Of a DNA stretch of 64,000 nucleotides, positions 53,456-61,036 are shown piece by piece. Where the stretch lies: NCBI GenBank assembly GCA_938002015.1, contig CALLAU010000037.1, positions 1 through 64,000 of the forward strand, written 5' to 3'. A program made the position numbers and the translations under genes. The DNA comes from an uncultured Bdellovibrionales bacterium. Lineage in GTDB: Bacteria > Bdellovibrionota > Bdellovibrionia > Bdellovibrionales > UBA1609. The notes below the pieces were generated by a model that was not told where the DNA came from, did not search any database, and saw nothing but the letters and a program-made list of their open reading frames with translations. Position 1 is the first letter of the stretch, and each line of letters begins with the position of its first letter.

Positions 53456-54187
53456 ATGGACAATATTCAAGAGGAATTTAGAGATTACATAGAATCAGGC
53501 TTTTCTTTGGTAAAAACCGCTGATGAAAGCCTCTCTCTTATGCAAGAGGGGCTAGATGAAGAAATGCACTCAAGAAGTGGGGCTTTTTCTGAAAGTGTTT
53601 ATATCTATTATGAGCCTTTAAGAGAGTTTATTAAAGGCGAGGTGGATGATGGCTTTGAGGTTATATCAGTAGGACTTGGCCTTGGTTATAATGAGATTTT
53701 ATCAGCCATTGTGGCTGTTAAGAGTAACAAAAATTTTGAGATTTTATCTTTTGAAAAAGAAGAAGTTTTAAGTCATTTGTTTAAAAAAAGAATAAATGCT
53801 CCGAGCGATTATCCTATATTTTATGACTTGTTTATTAAAAAATTTGGAATTGATGTTGTTATTAAAGCTTGTAACTATTTAACGAGAAAGTGTATTTTTA
53901 AGAAAGCTTTAAACAAAGCCTCTTTAAAAAATATAAGAGTATCCTCTAAAGCAATTCTTTTTGATGCTTACAGTAATAAAACTTCTCAGCCTTTATGGCA
54001 GCCTGATTTTTTAGAAGAATTTTTTTTAAAGTGTGAGAACAAGAGTTTTGTTACAACTTATGCTTCAACTGGAAACTTTAACAGAGCTCTAAGAAAAACT
54101 GGCTTTATTAGAGATAAAAAAAGACTTGGTTTTGCTAAGAAGAGGGAATCAACTCTTGCGTTTAAAGGTGTTGTAAAAGGTGTATGA
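53456..54187 (+). CDS. MnmC-like (MnmD) tRNA wobble-uridine methyltransferase
   Basis: This SAM-dependent methyltransferase resembles the methylating half of MnmC, which completes 5-methylaminomethyl modification of U34. It has ISVGLGLGYNEIL (SAM-binding loop), FDAYSNKTSQPLW (the DAFSPK-x-P-LW motif), FVTTYASTGNFNRALRKTGF and a final Lys-Arg-Glu (KKREST). The oxidase half is absent, as in stand-alone MnmD proteins. The start at 53456 (MDNIQEEF) avoids hydrophobic residues encoded on the other gene's 5' end. No clear Shine-Dalgarno is present. Confidence 0.82.
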   Translation: MDNIQEEFRDYIESGFSLVKTADESLSLMQEGLDEEMHSRSGAFSESVYIYYEPLREFIKGEVDDGFEVISVGLGLGYNEILSAIVAVKSNKNFEILSFEKEEVLSHLFKKRINAPSDYPIFYDLFIKKFGIDVVIKACNYLTRKCIFKKALNKASLKNIRVSSKAILFDAYSNKTSQPLWQPDFLEEFFLKCENKSFVTTYASTGNFNRALRKTGFIRDKKRLGFAKKRESTLAFKGVVKGV

Positions 54188-54272
54188 CTTTAATCTAGTT
54201 AGAGTCTTTTAAAAGACTTAATATGGGCTTAAAAATTGATAGCTGACTTGGTTTTCGTTTAATCTATTGTAT

Positions 54273-55187
54273 GTGAGAATCTCTCTTTTTTTTCTTGTTT
54301 TTTTAATCTTTGAGTCTGCTTTTGCAAGTTCTTATTACTATAGGGTAAAGAAGACTTTAGAAATTGCTAAGAATGTAAACGGTAGAAAAGTGAGCTGCGG
54401 TATTTTACGAGCTGGTGCAACAGCTCGTAAAACAGGTCGTTGTTTAAATGGTTGGTGCCAGGTAGTAACCCCTTCAGGATCTTGTGGAGGGTGGGGACAA
54501 ATTTATGTAGGTCTTAGAGGAGAAAATGCTATTCGACATAGGTATGCCAAAAGAAGAACGACAGCATCCTCAGCCTCGAGTCCTCAAGTTATGACAACAG
54601 CTTCTAGTCAGCCTAGATATGTAAGGACTGGTTCATCACCTTCTAGGCCTGGGGCAGAACTTTCAAGTAATACTTTTAATCGAACAGCTCCTGACCTTCA
54701 TGTGCCAGCACTTCATAGACCTTCTAGGGCAAGAAAATTTGTTAATTATTGTAAAAGGAGTGGTATCAGTGAAAACTATTGCAGTCAGGTCACTTATCCA
54801 ACTTTAGGCTCAAGAGGCACATTTAATAGAACCTATAGGGGGCAGCCGTTTTTACTTATACCTCCAGAATCTCACTGGGCAAAAGCTGTAAGTTTACTTT
54901 CAGTAATTCAACAAGCTGGTGGTTGTATAAAAGAAATTAGAAACTGGTACAGGCCAGAGCCATACAATTCAAGGGTTGACGGTAAGTCTAGTAGTTCCCA
55001 TATAGATGCCTCTGCTATTGATGTGCATTACTGCTCATTAGCTGAAAAATATAAAGCCTTAAGAAAGTTTCGTCATATGCGAGCGAAGCAAGGTAGACCT
55101 GCTGGAATTGGTACATATGGTTCAGGTTCATTTACTATTCATCTTGATTTAAGACCTAAAACTTATGGATCGGATGTGACAAGGTGA
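54273..55187 (+). CDS. Exported M15-like peptidase with N-terminal SH3-like domain
   Basis: The 304-residue protein has a signal peptide (LFFLVFLIFESAFA-SSY), an SH3-like segment at about residues 25-75 (KNVNGRKVSCGILRAGATAR, WCQVVTPSG), a Ser/Pro/Arg-rich linker, and a C-terminal domain at about 175-300 with NWYRPEPYN, SSSSHIDASAIDVHYC (the SxHxxxxAxD zinc motif of the M15/VanY-type) and FTIHLDLRP (the H-x-D motif). It should cut or bind peptidoglycan. The likely start is GTG 54273 without a visible Shine-Dalgarno; the stop overlaps the next start. Confidence 0.8.
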   Translation: MRISLFFLVFLIFESAFASSYYYRVKKTLEIAKNVNGRKVSCGILRAGATARKTGRCLNGWCQVVTPSGSCGGWGQIYVGLRGENAIRHRYAKRRTTASSASSPQVMTTASSQPRYVRTGSSPSRPGAELSSNTFNRTAPDLHVPALHRPSRARKFVNYCKRSGISENYCSQVTYPTLGSRGTFNRTYRGQPFLLIPPESHWAKAVSLLSVIQQAGGCIKEIRNWYRPEPYNSRVDGKSSSSHIDASAIDVHYCSLAEKYKALRKFRHMRAKQGRPAGIGTYGSGSFTIHLDLRPKTYGSDVTR

Positions 55188-55693
55188 AGAAGTTTATACA
55201 TTTAAGTTTTATTTTACTCTTTGTTTTAAGTTTTTCACCTTCATCTTTTTCAATTATGTCTGGTGCGCGAGTTATACAAATAGAATCTGATAAAGCAACT
55301 TTTTTTAATTGTTTTGTTCTTGGTTTTTATAAGGATAAAAAAGAAGCCCATATAATTGAAAAAAGAAGAATTTCTAAATATCAGTTAAAAGAAAGGCGTG
55401 AGGTTAGAGGGTTAGCAAGTGATTTAGAAAAGGCTTCTTATAAAGGAGTTGTTTTTAATCTGTATGATGCAGGTAATTTTAGGGCTTTTATTGAGAATAA
55501 AAAATTACACCTTATAGCAACAGTTGAGGAAGAAGGGGTTTTAGAGAGTCGCTCTTATAAAAAAGCCCCCGTTTTTATAGAATTAGAATATGAGATCTAT
55601 GGAAAAGTAGGGGAAGAGTCTAATATTTTTAATAAATTTAGTCTTGATTGTAGTAAAGAAAACCTAAGAACTGCAGCACTTTCTAATGAGTAA
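55184..55693 (+). CDS. Exported hypothetical protein
   Basis: I do not recognise this 169-residue protein. It has a signal peptide (FILLFVLSFSPSSFS-IMS) and a short mature part rich in Lys and Glu with two Cys (FFNCFVLGFYKD and LDCSKEN) that might pair. The GTG start overlaps the stop of the M15-like gene (GTGA), so it is probably translated with it and may support it. Confidence 0.6.
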   Translation: MKKFIHLSFILLFVLSFSPSSFSIMSGARVIQIESDKATFFNCFVLGFYKDKKEAHIIEKRRISKYQLKERREVRGLASDLEKASYKGVVFNLYDAGNFRAFIENKKLHLIATVEEEGVLESRSYKKAPVFIELEYEIYGKVGEESNIFNKFSLDCSKENLRTAALSNE

Positions 55694-55716
55694 GTGCTGA
55701 TAAAGGGGAGAGGTTA

Positions 55717-56106
55717 TTACCTTCTATCTGAACAGATAACGCCTATTTCCTTTTCAGGAGTAGTTAGAACCGAGAAGTCTTGTGAGATTGGAGCTGAAAT
55801 ATAAAGTTGATAGCCGCCGTTTCCGTCTAAATTAAAATACGGTCCTTGCATTGTATCTTGAGTTCGACCTGTTAAAGCAAGCAAGGTGTGGGTTGGTTCT
55901 CCATTAAAACTTTTAATAATTAATGTAGCTGCTGCTACTCTACTCATTGGTAGGCTCTCATTATCTTCAGACTGTATATTGCCTATGGCTATATTATTAA
56001 CCTCTATAAAAGTTTGACCATCTACACTCTCGCAATCTAAGTTTTCGCTAGCAAATGCATTTATACTTAAGCTAAGGCTGAGTATAATTATTATATTTTT
56101 AATCAT
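55717..56106 (-). CDS. Exported hypothetical protein
   Basis: The 129-residue product has a signal peptide (IIILSLSLSINAFA-SEN) and a compact mature domain of predicted beta-strands with two Cys (ENLDCESVDGQTF and IGVICSDRR), which could form a disulfide between the ends. No family is recognised. It is monocistronic and converges on the gene ending at 55693. Confidence 0.6.
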   Translation of the reverse strand: MIKNIIIILSLSLSINAFASENLDCESVDGQTFIEVNNIAIGNIQSEDNESLPMSRVAAATLIIKSFNGEPTHTLLALTGRTQDTMQGPYFNLDGNGGYQLYISAPISQDFSVLTTPEKEIGVICSDRR

Positions 56107-56282
56107 CTTTAAGTTCTCCTAATTTAGTTTAGCTTTCTAGAAGCAATTCATATGCCGTACGCTAAAAGCACCTTTAATGTGCCTAGGGACTGAAATCTCA
56201 TTTTGAGACGTTCTAGTTTGGAAGCCTTTAAAACGACTGTAAAAAGCTTAAACACTTAAAGCGCCCTTATTTGTCACTGAGC

Positions 56283-56298
56283 TGGCAAACCCCTTGCA
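56283..56298 (+). promoter_or_regulatory. Sigma-54 (-24/-12) promoter of a lipoprotein gene
   Basis: TGGCAAACCCCTTGCA is a near-consensus sigma-54 promoter with exact GG/GC spacing. Its predicted start is near 56309, 22 bases before the ATG at 56331, with GGGGGAA in the leader. Upstream at about 56197-56209 lies TCTCA-TTT-TGAGA, a short palindrome suitable for an activator. Confidence 0.8.
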
Positions 56299-56330
56299 CA
56301 ATTAAGACTGAAAATGAATTGGGGGAATTT

Positions 56331-57107
56331 ATGAAAAACTTATGTATTGCTATAAGTGTGATAGCCGTCTTTTTTCTAACAGGCTGTTCTGATAGTGGAA
56401 ATAAATCAGGTAAAAGAATTACAACAAGAGGCACTAGAGGTGCTCCAACAGTAAACTCTGATCCAGATAGAGGTTCTTTTGAAATAGATGATGCAGAAGA
56501 CCAGCTTCCACAGGGCCAAGATCTTTATGGTAAAATATATGAAAGAGCTCAATATATTAGACAGTTTCAAAATGCTGTTGATGATTTAGTAAGTTCTTTT
56601 ATGGATCCAAGGTATTTAGAATATAATTCAAATGAGTTTGGTCTTTATAATGCAAACATAGGGGTTTACTTTGGAGCTTCAATTGAGTTTGAGGGTTTTG
56701 ATTATCAACCAGGTATGAGTCTAAGTTCAAACGATAGTATTGTTGAGAGTGCAGCTGATTTAAGAATCTCAATCTATGATAGCCTTGTAGGTGAGAGATT
56801 TATTAACGAATATGATGAAGAAGAAATTTATACAGAAATCCCTATGGATTTTAGTGACGATAGAATCACTGCATATGAAATCATTGATAGTCAGAGAATG
56901 GCTTTTGTTTTTGAAGATGTGTATGGACTAGTTCAATTCAGCTCAAGAAACCAAGGTGGTTTTTACAATGAAGGTGGTCAAACTTATTACTGGGGTGAAG
57001 TGTATTACGCAAATAAAACAAGTTATTTTGATGATGAACCTGATAGTCAGTGGCAAGGCTTGGGTTTTTTCGTTGTACCAGCGTGTAACTTTTTTAAGTG
57101 TAGATAA
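56331..57107 (+). CDS. Lipoprotein of unknown function, sigma-54 controlled
   Basis: The 258-residue protein has a lipoprotein signal (VIAVFFLTGC-SDSG), then a basic stretch (KRITTRGTRG) and an acidic mature domain rich in Asp, Glu and Tyr ending in VPACNFFKCR. The start at 56331 follows GGGGGAA; a longer frame from 56271 would run through the promoter and is rejected. Function unknown. Its promoter puts it in the same sigma-54 regulon as the array at the start of the window. Confidence 0.78.
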   Translation: MKNLCIAISVIAVFFLTGCSDSGNKSGKRITTRGTRGAPTVNSDPDRGSFEIDDAEDQLPQGQDLYGKIYERAQYIRQFQNAVDDLVSSFMDPRYLEYNSNEFGLYNANIGVYFGASIEFEGFDYQPGMSLSSNDSIVESAADLRISIYDSLVGERFINEYDEEEIYTEIPMDFSDDRITAYEIIDSQRMAFVFEDVYGLVQFSSRNQGGFYNEGGQTYYWGEVYYANKTSYFDDEPDSQWQGLGFFVVPACNFFKCR

Positions 57108-57137
57108 TAAATAAATTTTTAATATCCATTATTCATG

Positions 57138-57168
57138 AAGGCTTCTTTAAAAAAGAGAAGCCTTTTTC
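57138..57168. terminator. Intrinsic terminator
   Basis: AAGGCTTCT pairs with AGAAGCCTT across a nine-base loop, followed by a T run. It ends the lipoprotein transcript. Confidence 0.88.
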
Positions 57169-57236
57169 ATTTTTGTTCTGCTAGAATATGATGCAAATAA
57201 GAGGTGATCTTGCGACTCTTCTCTATTTAGTGCAAG

Positions 57237-58310
57237 ATGAGGCATATGAAGTTTGATCCTCATTTATTAGAAGCAGTACTTGGAGAAAGATCTGTCATTG
57301 ATCTTCCAGCACTTTCAGTACACTCTCGTGAGGAAGCTATAGAGTTTATTTTTACTTATGGTTATGACCTTTCAAACTATAAAGACTCTGAGTTTTTATG
57401 GAAGTGTCACAGGCTTGCAGTAGAAGTTTTAGAAGAAGAGATTTTTGATGTTGGAGAAGAAGTTCCTGCTGAAGTAAGAAATAGAGAAGATTTAAAAGAT
57501 CTTACGAATTTACTTATTATTGCAAGTCATAAAGATAGAACAGGTTTACAAAAGCATGCTTGTGCACTTTTAAGAGTAATGCATATTATTATTCACCTTG
57601 AAAATGATTTATTCACATCCTTTACTGATGACATTCAATACCAAATTTTAAGACCGATCCAAGAACATATTGTTAAAGGTGAAGCGGATAAGACTTATTT
57701 AGGTAATAAAAATGAAATTGAATTAGTTGATTTTTCTATTAAGCCTTTTAAGCAAACGAGATCTGGTGTTGTAAAGCTTTTAGCAAAAAGAAATGCTGTT
57801 GCAATGACGCTACTAGATCGTGTGGGTTTAAGATTTGTAACAGAAAGTATTTATGATATTTTTCGTGTGGTAAAATATTTATCTGACAATCATCTTATCA
57901 GTTTTGCACAAACTATAAGTGGGCAGTCTAAAAATATGATATGTCCTCTAGACTTATTTCTTGAAGCTTCAGAAAGTGTAGTTCAAAAAAATAATGAAGA
58001 AGACTTGCAGCAGTTTACGGATGCTTTAAATAAAAAACTTGAAGACTGGTATGCAGAGGGTAACTCTATGGGAACTCATAATGAGTTTTCTGCTAAGGAG
58101 TTTAAGTTTTTAAAGTTTATTTCAAGACGTTTTCTTAAAATTGATAGAGGGCCACAAAAAGAGCCTTTAAGTTTTTTCTATCCATTTGAAATTCAAATTA
58201 TTGATAAAGAGACATTTGAAAATAATATCAAGGGCACAGCAAGCCATCTAGCTTATAAAGAAAGACAAAGAAGAGCTGCAAAACTAAGAGTAATGGGGCT
58301 TCCAGTTTAG
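57237..58310 (+). CDS. TIGR04552-like conserved protein
   Basis: The 357-residue protein resembles, from memory, the TIGR04552 family known mostly from myxobacteria and bdellovibrios: EEEIFDVGEEVPAEVRN, DLTNLLIIASHKDRTGLQKHA (split as LLIIASHKDRTG and QKHACALLRVMHIII) and LLAKRNAVAMTLLDRVGLRF. No enzymatic motif or membrane segment is visible. Two starts, ATG 57237 and ATG 57246, are possible. It is followed after 29 bases by plsC, and the two may be co-transcribed. Function unknown. Confidence 0.7.
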   Translation: MRHMKFDPHLLEAVLGERSVIDLPALSVHSREEAIEFIFTYGYDLSNYKDSEFLWKCHRLAVEVLEEEIFDVGEEVPAEVRNREDLKDLTNLLIIASHKDRTGLQKHACALLRVMHIIIHLENDLFTSFTDDIQYQILRPIQEHIVKGEADKTYLGNKNEIELVDFSIKPFKQTRSGVVKLLAKRNAVAMTLLDRVGLRFVTESIYDIFRVVKYLSDNHLISFAQTISGQSKNMICPLDLFLEASESVVQKNNEEDLQQFTDALNKKLEDWYAEGNSMGTHNEFSAKEFKFLKFISRRFLKIDRGPQKEPLSFFYPFEIQIIDKETFENNIKGTASHLAYKERQRRAAKLRVMGLPV

Positions 58311-58339
58311 TTCATAAAAAGTAAAGAGGTGTTAAGAAC

Positions 58340-59110
58340 ATGTATTATATTTTAAGACCATTTTATATTCTTAGATCAATATTAAGTACTTTAATTGTGC
58401 TACTTGCGACACTTCTTATAGGTGTGCCAGCTGTAATAGTTATATTGCTTTTTGGTTATAAGGCTATATTTAAGCTTGGCCTGCCACAGCTTTGGGGGAA
58501 AATATTTTGTCTTGGCCTAGGAGCATGGGTTGAAGTAAGTGGAAAAGAAAACATCTCAAAAGAAAAAGGTGTTGTTTATCTCTTCTCGCATTCTAGTTAT
58601 TTAGATATCCCTGCTTTAGTTGGGTATGTCCCTGGAGTATTTAATTTTGCTGCAAGCGCTTTTGTTCAAAGGTATCCGATTGTTGGTACTGTAATGAAAA
58701 TCTCTGATACTATTGTGATCTATAGAGATGATAGAGAAAAATCTATTGCTGAATATAAAAAAGCAGAAGAGAGGCTAAAGAAAGGGAGTAGTTATATGAT
58801 TGCTCCTGAGGGTGGCAGAAACGATGGTGAAGAGCTTGCTGACTTTAAATCAGGTCCATTCATATTCGCAATGAGTGCAAAAGCAACTTTAGTTCCAGTA
58901 GTTATTTATGGAGCTAACAAGGTTTTTCCTAGGCAGCAGTACTTTCCAAGTCTTTCAAGTATGGGTGGAAGAGTTTTGGTAGATATTTTGCCTGAAATCT
59001 CAACAGCTGATTGGACTGAAGAAAATAGAAAAGAAAAGGTTAAAGAAGTGAGAGACTTGATGTCAGAGTCGTTGGTAAGACTTATAAGTAAAAGAAATTT
59101 GCGCCAATGA
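58340..59110 (+). CDS. plsC: 1-acyl-sn-glycerol-3-phosphate acyltransferase-like protein
   Basis: The membrane-bound enzyme acylates lysophosphatidic acid or a related lipid. The N-terminus is hydrophobic (ILSTLIVLLATLLIGVPAVIVILL spans the first segment). The catalytic H-x4-D motif is in FSHSSYLDIPAL and the binding motif is APEGGRNDGE in place of the usual FPEGTRS. At 256 residues the length is normal. AAAGAGGTG lies nine bases before the ATG. Substrate specificity may differ because of the altered PEG motif. Confidence 0.85.
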   Translation: MYYILRPFYILRSILSTLIVLLATLLIGVPAVIVILLFGYKAIFKLGLPQLWGKIFCLGLGAWVEVSGKENISKEKGVVYLFSHSSYLDIPALVGYVPGVFNFAASAFVQRYPIVGTVMKISDTIVIYRDDREKSIAEYKKAEERLKKGSSYMIAPEGGRNDGEELADFKSGPFIFAMSAKATLVPVVIYGANKVFPRQQYFPSLSSMGGRVLVDILPEISTADWTEENRKEKVKEVRDLMSESLVRLISKRNLRQ

Positions 59111-59179
59111 TTAGTAGGTTAAGTATAGAAGCGTTTAATTTTTAAGCAGATGGCATATAGTATGTTGTTATTATTAAGT

Positions 59180-59197
59180 TAGTTGCACTTTCAACTA
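59180..59197. promoter_or_regulatory. Inverted repeat upstream of the acyl-CoA genes
   Basis: TAGTTG-CACTTT-CAACTA is a perfect inverted repeat with 6-base arms, about 75 bases before the dehydrogenase start. It may be an operator for the genes at 59273-64000. Confidence 0.35.
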
Positions 59198-59272
59198 TGC
59201 GAAACAGGTGACCTAAAATCGAATTTACAATACAAATATGTTTTAAATAAGTTTAGTCCTTAAGGAGGATTT

Positions 59273-60124
59273 ATGTTTAAGACAGTTGGTGTTGTAGGTG
59301 CTGGTCAAATGGGCAATGGAATAGCTCAGGTGGTTGCTTCAAAGTCTATAAATGTTGTGATGATGGACGTCTCATCTGAAGCTCTTGATAAAGGGGTTTC
59401 AACTATCACAAAAAGTTGTGACAGGTTAATAAAAAAAGAGAGAATGAGCGAAGCTCAAAAAACAGAGCTCCTTTCAAAAATCACAACAACTACAGAAATG
59501 TCAGGGCTGAAAGACTGTGATTGTGTTATTGAAGCTGCTACTGAAAATGTAGATCTTAAGCTTAAAATTTTTAAAAATCTTGATGAAGTTGTTAAGCCTG
59601 AAGCCTATCTTTGTACAAACACATCATCTATTTCTGTAACTAAAATTGCTGCAGTAACTAAGAGACCAGAGAAAGTTTGTGGAATGCATTTTATGAACCC
59701 GGTGCCTTTAATGAAACTAGTTGAAGGAATTAGAGGTCTTCAAACAACAGATGAAACTTTTGCAACTATTAAAGGTTTTGCTGAAACACTTGGAAAAATT
59801 TTTGTTGAAGCAAAAGATTTTCCAGGATTTATGGTCAATAGAATCTTAATGCCAATGATTAATGAAGCAGTTTATACATTATACGAAGGTATTGGGAGTG
59901 TAGAAGATATTGATGCTTCAATGAAGCTTGGAACGAATCAGCCTATGGGGCCTTTAACTCTTGCAGATTTTATTGGTCTTGATACTTGTCTAGCTATTAT
60001 GAATGTTCTTCATGAAGGATTAGGAGACACGAAGTATCGTCCATGCCCACTTTTAGTAAAACATGTTGAAGCTGGGTGGCTTGGAAGAAAAACTGGTAAG
60101 GGCTTTTACGATTACAGTAAGTAG
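59273..60124 (+). CDS. 3-hydroxyacyl-CoA (3-hydroxybutyryl-CoA) dehydrogenase
   Basis: The enzyme oxidises or forms 3-hydroxyacyl-CoA with NAD(P). It has [19 protein letters not shown] (dinucleotide binding), [12 protein letters not shown], then [16 protein letters not shown] with the catalytic His and Asn region and [12 protein letters not shown]. At 283 residues it matches stand-alone Hbd/PaaH enzymes. AAGGAGG precedes the ATG. It leads the set continued by enoyl-CoA hydratase and IcmF. Confidence 0.95.
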   Translation: MFKTVGVVGAGQMGNGIAQVVASKSINVVMMDVSSEALDKGVSTITKSCDRLIKKERMSEAQKTELLSKITTTTEMSGLKDCDCVIEAATENVDLKLKIFKNLDEVVKPEAYLCTNTSSISVTKIAAVTKRPEKVCGMHFMNPVPLMKLVEGIRGLQTTDETFATIKGFAETLGKIFVEAKDFPGFMVNRILMPMINEAVYTLYEGIGSVEDIDASMKLGTNQPMGPLTLADFIGLDTCLAIMNVLHEGLGDTKYRPCPLLVKHVEAGWLGRKTGKGFYDYSK

Positions 60125-60206
60125 CCTTTTTTTAAGTATTAAGAAAATAAATATAAGAATATAAAAGTGTAAGAGCGCAAGTAAGAGGAAAAGGTTTTTT
60201 AAATTT

Positions 60207-60980
60207 ATGGATTTTGTAAAATTAAATGTTCAAGGAAGTGTGGCAAATATTGAGATCTCAAAAGAGAAGTCTTTAAATGCTTTAAATAGACAAGTGCTAA
60301 CTGAACTTTCAAAAGCAATAGATGAAATAAAAACCTCGTCTACTGTGAGAGTGGTTACTTTAACTGGAGCAGGAGAAAAAGCTTTTGTTGCAGGAGCTGA
60401 TATCTCTGAGATGAAGGATCTCTCTAAAACTGAGGCAGAGGAGTTTGCTCTTTTAGGACAAAAAGTCTTCTCTAGTTTTGAGAGTCTAGATCAAGTTGTT
60501 ATTGCTATGGTAAATGGTTTTGCTTTAGGTGGGGGTTTTGAGCTGGCACTTTCTTGTGATGTCTTATTTGCTACTAAAAACGCTAAATTTGGTTTGCCTG
60601 AAGTTGGTCTGGGTTTAATTCCAGGTTTTGGTGGAACTCAAAGGCTTTCTAGATCTTTAGGTCTTCATATGGCAAAAACATTAACATTATCAGCTGAAAT
60701 GGTTGATGCAGATAAGATGAAAGCTTTAGGTTTAGTTTTTGAGGTTTTTCAAACTAAAGAAGAAATGGTAGCTGCAGCTTTAAAGTTTGCCTCTAAAGTT
60801 TCAAGTAAGGGGACTCAAGCAGTTGCTTCAGCTAAAGCTGTTATAGAAAAAGGTTTTGATTTAGATATGAAAGCAGCGCTAAAAGCTGAAGCGGATTCTT
60901 TTTCTAAGCTTTTTCAAGAAGCTGAGGCTAATGAGGGGATCAGTGCTTTTTTAGAAAAGAGAAAGCCTAGCTTCACTTAA
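60207..60980 (+). CDS. Enoyl-CoA hydratase/isomerase family protein
   Basis: The crotonase-fold enzyme probably hydrates short-chain enoyl-CoA. The oxyanion-hole segments are FVAGADISEM and FALGGGFELALSCD (catalytic Glu), and the second Glu is in FGLPEVGLGLIPGFGGTQRL. At 257 residues the length is normal. It lies between the dehydrogenase and IcmF, consistent with a small acyl-CoA pathway. Confidence 0.95.
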   Translation: MDFVKLNVQGSVANIEISKEKSLNALNRQVLTELSKAIDEIKTSSTVRVVTLTGAGEKAFVAGADISEMKDLSKTEAEEFALLGQKVFSSFESLDQVVIAMVNGFALGGGFELALSCDVLFATKNAKFGLPEVGLGLIPGFGGTQRLSRSLGLHMAKTLTLSAEMVDADKMKALGLVFEVFQTKEEMVAAALKFASKVSSKGTQAVASAKAVIEKGFDLDMKAALKAEADSFSKLFQEAEANEGISAFLEKRKPSFT

Positions 60981-61036
60981 AAGCAAGAGTAAAAAATAAT
61001 TTTTTTTAAATTAATTTTAAGAAGGTAAGTAAAAGT

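Noticed and set aside
54225-54240. GGGCTTAAAAATTGAT as another sigma-54 promoter before the M15-like gene
   Set aside because: The essential GC of the -12 box is GA, and the first base of the -24 box also deviates.
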